From CAZACZ01 sp964483695 (lineage in GTDB: Bacteria > Deinococcota > Deinococci > Deinococcales > Trueperaceae), in NCBI GenBank assembly GCA_964483695.1, contig CAZACZ010000098.1, positions 1 to 9,362 of the forward strand: 9,362 nt of DNA. The letters run 5' to 3'. The notes under the pieces are model-generated. The model was not told the origin of the DNA. It did no database searches and saw nothing but the letters and a program-made list of their open reading frames with translations. Below, one piece after another: positions 6,364 to 9,362 of the stretch (the stretch's first letter is position 1; each line of letters starts with the position of its first letter). A program made the position numbers and the translations under genes.

Positions 6364-6393
6364 AGCATAGGGCGGCCGCGCGGAGGGTGTCAA
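6364..6393 (-). promoter_or_regulatory. lexA promoter (TTGACA-N18-TATGCT)
   Basis: On the minus strand TTGACA (6393-6388) matches the sigma-70 -35 consensus exactly and TATGCT (6369-6364) matches four of six -10 positions, with an 18-base spacer. Transcription would begin near 6357, giving a leader of about 20 bases before ATG 6337. The palindrome at 6339-6357 immediately follows. Confidence 0.7.
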
Positions 6394-6527
6394 GCGGGAG
6401 GCCGATGCTCGAGGAGGGCCGTGTCGATCGCAGCGCACCGCGTTCCCGACGAGCGTGCCGCCCGTCCGCCCGAGGTCGGAGCGCCCTTCGCGCCACCTGC
6501 GGCCACACGGGCCGCTACCATCGCGCC
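6394..6527. promoter_or_regulatory. Divergent intergenic region with leaderless-type -10 for the peptidase gene
   Basis: Between the lexA -35 box and the peptidase gene I see no coding potential. On the plus strand TACCAT (6516-6521) fits the TANNNT -10 pattern and lies only six bases before ATG 6528, with no Shine-Dalgarno sequence. This is the arrangement expected for a leaderless mRNA, a type common in Deinococcus and actinobacteria. No -35 box is evident. Confidence 0.45.
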
Positions 6528-7541
6528 ATGCGTCCGGACATCCTGCGCCCTCCGCGCCTGCGCCGTGGCGACACCGTCGCCATGGTGTCCCTCTCGGCCG
6601 GGCTGGCGGCCGCCTTCCCCCACGTGATCCACGCTGCCGAGCGCGTCCTGGCCGAGCGTCTCGACCTCACCCTGGTGGCCGCGCCGAACGCCTGGCGGGA
6701 CGCGGCCTACCTTCGCGCCCACCCGCAGGCGCGCGCCGACGACCTCGCCTGGGCGCTGGAGAACGATGCCGTCCACGGCATCGTCAGCGCCATCGGCGGC
6801 GACGACGCGGTGCGCGTGGCGCTCCTGCTGGATCCCGAGCAGATCCGGCGTCACCCCAAACCGCTGCTCGGCTTCTCCGACACCAGCGCCATCCACGTCG
6901 CGTTCGCCCGCGCCGNNNNNNNNNNNNNNNNNNNNNNNNNNNNNNNNNNNNNNNNNNNNNNNNNNNNNNNNNNNNNNNNNNNNNNNNNNNNNNNNNNNNN
7001 NNNNNNNNNNNNNNNCCGCGCCGCATCCGGTCCGGTCGCGCTGCAAGGGGACGCCCCTGCCGAGGGCCGCTTGGTGGGCGGATGCGCCGAGGTGCTGGAG
7101 ATGCTGAAGGGAACCCCGGCGTGGTACCCGGACTGGGTGTGGGACGACGCCGTGCTGCTGCTGGAGACGTCCGAAGACGCGCCGCCGCCCGAGTTCGTGG
7201 GCTACTGGCTGCGCAACTACGGCGCCATGGGGGTGCTGGAGCGCCTGGCCGGCCTCGTCCTCGCGCGGCCGCGAGGCTACGACGACGACCAGCGCGAGGC
7301 GTTGCGGCGCATCGTGCCGCGCGTCCTATCCGAGTTCGGACGCCGCGAGCTACCGGTGCTCTTCGACGTCGCCTGCGGTCACACCCAACCCATGCACACG
7401 GTCCCGTTGCTGTGCCGCGTCCGCGTCGATCCGGGTGATGCATCGTTCACAGTGCTGGAAGCGGGCGTGCAAGCGACCCCCGCGACGCGTGACTCGCGAA
7501 ATGATGGTTCCGAACTGCCAGATGGCAGGAAGGAGCCGTGA
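6528..7541 (+). CDS. S66 family serine peptidase, MccF/LD-carboxypeptidase-like (contains N gap)
   Basis: Cytoplasmic serine peptidase of the S66 family, whose members trim murein peptides (LdcA) or cleave microcin C-type aminoacyl nucleotides (MccF). The IGGDDAVR motif (89-96), in place of GGYGS, points to the MccF branch. The nucleophile Ser117 is in GFSDTSAIH; Glu213 in LLETSED and His285 in CGHTQPMHTVP complete the expected triad. The start ATG lies just after a leaderless-type -10. A run of exactly 100 N (6916-7015) removes the middle; the flanks are in the same frame as written, but the true gap size is unknown. Relatives of the MccF branch, as I recall them, have more residues between the nucleophile and the LVGGC motif than the 62 shown, so missing sequence may exceed 100 bases. 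The stop overlaps the antitoxin GTG by four bases (GTGA). The substrate is not determinable here. Confidence 0.87.
   Translation: MRPDILRPPRLRRGDTVAMVSLSAGLAAAFPHVIHAAERVLAERLDLTLVAAPNAWRDAAYLRAHPQARADDLAWALENDAVHGIVSAIGGDDAVRVALLLDPEQIRRHPKPLLGFSDTSAIHVAFARAXXXXXXXXXXXXXXXXXXXXXXXXXXXXXXXXXXRAASGPVALQGDAPAEGRLVGGCAEVLEMLKGTPAWYPDWVWDDAVLLLETSEDAPPPEFVGYWLRNYGAMGVLERLAGLVLARPRGYDDDQREALRRIVPRVLSEFGRRELPVLFDVACGHTQPMHTVPLLCRVRVDPGDASFTVLEAGVQATPATRDSRNDGSELPDGRKEP
6916..7015. other. Assembly gap (100 N)
   Basis: One hundred consecutive N, the conventional placeholder for a scaffold join of unknown length. It lies inside the S66 peptidase gene, between the nucleophile region and the C-terminal domain. 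Confidence 0.99.
7515..7528. promoter_or_regulatory. Palindrome CTGCCA-GA-TGGCAG before antitoxin gene
   Basis: A perfect 14-bp inverted repeat ends where the antitoxin ribosome binding sequence AGGAAGGAG (7527-7535) begins, inside the end of the peptidase gene. Antitoxins with Xre-type domains commonly repress their own operons through short palindromes, so this is a candidate operator. It could also form a weak 5-bp hairpin near the ribosome binding site in mRNA. Confidence 0.45.
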
Positions 7542-8002
7542 CCGTGACGCTCGCCACCTGGAAGCCGGCGTCTCCCGCCGCAAGGACCTCCGCCAGCCGC
7601 ACCATCGCGCGCCTGCTGCGCAGCAAGGACGCGGACCTCGCCAGCGTCAGCGAACGCATCGAGCGCGGCCTGGCGTTCCGCGTCTTCGCCGAGCTGGGCG
7701 CCAAGCTGGGCGTCACGCAGAGCGAGTTCGCCGGCCTCCTGCGCGTCAGCGAGAGCACGCTCTACCGCCGCAAGGCAGCCGGGCGCTTCGAGCCCGACGA
7801 GTCCGATCGCTTGTGGCGCTACCTGCACCTCTACGCGCGCGCGGTCGAGGCGCACGAGCAGGTGGCCGCCGCCGTCGAGTGGCTGCGCGCCCCGCTGCCG
7901 TCGCTCGGCGGCCGCTCCCCGCTGGTCGTGGCGCGCGACGACGCCGGCGCCCAACGCGCGCTGGCCGTCCTCGGCCGGATCGAGCACGGCGTCTTCGGTT
8001 GA
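7538..8002 (+). CDS. Xre/MbcA/ParS-type antitoxin (DUF2384)
   Basis: Antitoxin partner of the RES toxin that follows (154 residues). Residues about 20-100 form the helical Xre-like DNA-binding region (LGAKLGVTQSEFAGLLRVSESTLYRR, in two parts at about 53-78). The C-terminus is the toxin-binding MbcA/ParS domain with its typical AVEWLRAPLPSLGG (112-125), SPLVVARDDAG and a closing IEHGVFG. In known RES-Xre pairs this protein neutralises the toxin by direct binding and represses the operon. GTG 7538 overlaps the peptidase stop as GTGA, with AGGA seven bases ahead; GTG 7544 is an alternative two codons on. The stop at 8000-8002 overlaps a possible TTG start of the toxin. The order antitoxin then toxin is usual for this type. 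Confidence 0.9.
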   Translation: MTVTLATWKPASPAARTSASRTIARLLRSKDADLASVSERIERGLAFRVFAELGAKLGVTQSEFAGLLRVSESTLYRRKAAGRFEPDESDRLWRYLHLYARAVEAHEQVAAAVEWLRAPLPSLGGRSPLVVARDDAGAQRALAVLGRIEHGVFG

Positions 8003-8526
8003 GCGCCGCCGCCGTGCCCACCGAGCCGGATCCCGCGGACGAGCGGGACGCCTTCGTCTCCGGCTGGCGGCTGGTGAACGCGCGCTTCGCCCACGCCGCC
8101 GAAGGCGGCGAGGGCGCGCGTCGCTTCGGCGGTCGGTGGAACTCGCCTGGCCGGCCGATGGTCTATCTCGGCGGTACGCCCGCCATCGCCGCGCTCGAGG
8201 TCATGGCGTACAACGCCCGCACCGCTTTGCTGGTCGAGCACTTCGTGATCATCGAGGCCCGCATCCCGCGGGCGCTGGTCCTCGACCTCGACCCGAGCGC
8301 CCTTCCGGACGGCTGGAACGACCCGGCCGACATCGGCGGCACCGCGGCGTTGGGCGACGCCTGGCTCGCGAGCAAGGCCAGCGTCGCACTGCGCGTGCCG
8401 AGCGCGGTGCTGCCGATGGAGCGCAACGTGCTGCTCGACCCGCTGCACCCCGCTACCGGTGCGGTGCGGATCGGCGCCCCCCGCCCGTTCCGGTTCGACC
8501 CGCGGTTGGCGGGGGAGCCAGGCTGA
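7999..8526 (+). CDS. RES-domain toxin (NAD+-depleting type)
   Basis: Toxin of a RES-Xre pair. Characterised RES toxins such as Mycobacterium MbcT break down NAD+ and halt growth. The 175 residues carry the family's marks: WRLVNARFA (23-31), GEGARRFGGRWNSPG (37-51), VYLGGTPAIAALE with Glu67, and VPSAVLPMERNVLLDPLHP (133-151) with Ser135. The Arg, Glu and Ser positions that name the domain all appear present, so the toxin looks intact. I start at TTG 7999, which overlaps the antitoxin stop as TTGA; GTG 8014 would give 170 residues, and both have weak ribosome binding sites. The reading frame is open far upstream, but that part is a shadow of the antitoxin gene. Confidence 0.88.
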   Translation: MSAAAVPTEPDPADERDAFVSGWRLVNARFAHAAEGGEGARRFGGRWNSPGRPMVYLGGTPAIAALEVMAYNARTALLVEHFVIIEARIPRALVLDLDPSALPDGWNDPADIGGTAALGDAWLASKASVALRVPSAVLPMERNVLLDPLHPATGAVRIGAPRPFRFDPRLAGEPG

Positions 8527-8528
8527 CG

Positions 8529-8546
8529 GTCCGCGGGATCCCGGAC
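8529..8546 (+). terminator. GC hairpin after RES gene, no T run
   Basis: GTCCG-C-GG-GAT-CC-CGGAC can fold into a 7-bp stem with one bulged C and a 3-base loop, three bases after the toxin stop. No T run follows, so intrinsic termination is doubtful. It may reduce read-through into the oxidoreductase gene. Confidence 0.3.
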
Positions 8547-8568
8547 ACGCGCAGCGGCCCGCCGCCCG

Positions 8569-8588
8569 TACCATCGCAGCTAGGAGGG
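8569..8588 (+). promoter_or_regulatory. Candidate -10 (TACCAT) and strong ribosome binding site
   Basis: TACCAT (8569-8574) followed by CGC repeats the TACCATCGC seen before the peptidase gene. AGGAGG (8582-8587) then lies eight bases before ATG 8596. No clear -35 box is present. The layout suggests a separate promoter for the oxidoreductase with a leader of about 15 bases. Confidence 0.45.
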
Positions 8589-8595
8589 TTCGACC

Positions 8596-9362
8596 ATGAC
8601 CCAGCTCCGTTGGGGCGTCCTCGGCGTCGCGGACATCGCCATGAAGAAGGTCATCCCCGGCACGCGCGCCTCGCCGAGCAGCACGGTGGTGGCGATCGCC
8701 TCGCGGGACCCCAGGCGCGCCCGGGCAGCCGCCGACGCGCTTGGCATCCCGCGCGCCCACGGGACGTACCAGGCGCTGCTGGACGACCCGGAGGTCGACG
8801 CCGTCTACATTCCGCTGCCGAACCACCTGCACGTGCCGTGGAGCATCCGCGCGCTCGAGGCGGGCAAGCACGTCCTGTGCGAGAAGCCGATCGGCATGAG
8901 CAGCGACGAGGCGCGCCGGCTGCAGGCGGCCGCCGGGTCGCGCCCGCACCTGAAGGCGATGGAGGCGTTCATGTACCGCTTCCACCCGCAGTGGCGGCGC
9001 ACCAAGGCGCTGATCGACGAGGGCGCGATCGGCGAGCTTCGCACGGTGCAGTCGTTCTTCTCCTACCGCAACGTCGACCCGAACGACATCCGCAACCAGC
9101 CGGCGACCGGTGGCGGCGGCTTGATGGACATCGGCTGCTACGGCCTCTCGCTCTCGCGCTACCTGTTCGGCGCCGAGCCCGAGCGCGTACACGGCACGCT
9201 CGAGGTCGATCCGGCGTTCGGCGTCGACCGCCTCGCCTCCGCCACGCTCGACTTCGGCGCCGGCACCGCCACCTTCACCTGCGGCACGCAGCTTGCGCCG
9301 TACCAGCGGGTGAACGTCTTCGGCACGGCGGGACGGGTCGAGATCGAGATCCCGTTCAACGC
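8596..9362 (+). CDS. Gfo/Idh/MocA family NAD(P)-dependent oxidoreductase (3' end outside window)
   Basis: Soluble dehydrogenase of the Gfo/Idh/MocA family, acting on sugars, inositols or related cyclic alcohols. The 255 residues shown begin with a Rossmann nucleotide-binding fold (WGVLGVADIA, 6-15), continue with VDAVYIPLPNHLH (67-79) and the family's CEKPIG (95-100, catalytic Lys97), then MEAFMYRFHPQ (122-132) and GGGGLMDIGCYGLSLSRYLFG (172-192) in the substrate domain. This set is typical of the branch that includes xylose and dihydrodiol dehydrogenases; the exact substrate cannot be told. The family is usually 320-380 residues, so roughly a quarter to a third lies beyond the edge. The ATG has a strong AGGAGG eight bases ahead. 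It is probably unrelated in function to the toxin-antitoxin genes upstream. Confidence 0.92.
   Translation, partial: MTQLRWGVLGVADIAMKKVIPGTRASPSSTVVAIASRDPRRARAAADALGIPRAHGTYQALLDDPEVDAVYIPLPNHLHVPWSIRALEAGKHVLCEKPIGMSSDEARRLQAAAGSRPHLKAMEAFMYRFHPQWRRTKALIDEGAIGELRTVQSFFSYRNVDPNDIRNQPATGGGGLMDIGCYGLSLSRYLFGAEPERVHGTLEVDPAFGVDRLASATLDFGAGTATFTCGTQLAPYQRVNVFGTAGRVEIEIPFN

Noticed and set aside
6338..6508. Upstream extension of lexA to 6508
   Set aside because: It would run through the consensus promoter and palindrome, and the extra residues do not resemble any LexA N-terminus.
7435..7998. Upstream part of the RES reading frame
   Set aside because: Arg-rich shifted-frame reading of the antitoxin gene; the toxin fold starts only after about 8040.
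7831..9192. Minus-strand 453-codon open frame
   Set aside because: It is antisense to the RES toxin and the oxidoreductase, both of which have intact family motifs and starts.

Overview
This is GC-rich bacterial DNA (roughly 70% G+C by eye) with tightly packed and overlapping genes. An exact 100-N run marks a scaffold join, so the source is a draft or metagenome assembly. The gene set (a lexA-controlled cassette of a Y-family ImuB/ImuY-like protein and a DnaE2/ImuC polymerase, with a DUF6504 gene) and the candidate leaderless-type promoter suggest Deinococcota, perhaps a Truepera-like lineage. An actinobacterium-like source is less likely but not excluded. No rRNA, tRNA, CRISPR array or insertion sequence was seen.

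Left block, minus strand, read right to left from 6393 to 111: a SOS-type mutagenesis cassette. lexA (5630-6337) has a near-consensus promoter and a palindromic candidate operator. A gene-free stretch of about 400 bp follows, rich in inverted and tandem repeats. Then come imuB/imuY (3540-5222), a DUF6504 gene (3266-3649) and dnaE2/imuC (111-3293). The last three overlap each other. LexA presumably represses the unit until RecA-stimulated self-cleavage at Ala-Gly. ImuB, which lacks the usual Y-family catalytic acids but carries clamp-binding-like motifs, would then bring the error-prone polymerase to the sliding clamp. imuA is absent from the window, and DUF6504 sits between the two polymerase-type genes. 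Bases 1-47 hold a fragment resembling a histidine-kinase dimerisation helix.

Right block, plus strand: an MccF-like S66 serine peptidase (6528-7541, interrupted by the N gap), an Xre/MbcA/ParS-type antitoxin (7538-8002) and a RES-domain toxin (7999-8526). The three are joined by 4-base stop/start overlaps, so a microcin-resistance-type peptidase and an NAD-depleting toxin-antitoxin pair appear to form one translational unit, divergent from lexA. After a 69-bp gap a Gfo/Idh/MocA oxidoreductase starts at 8596 and runs off the window.

Most notable points: the lexA-imuB-DUF6504-dnaE2 arrangement with large overlaps; a 15-bp tandem repeat that lengthens a loop of LexA just after its catalytic lysine; the repeat-rich imuB leader with mutually exclusive stems and a possible antisense terminator; and the coupling of the peptidase gene to the toxin-antitoxin pair, with a palindrome at the antitoxin ribosome binding site.
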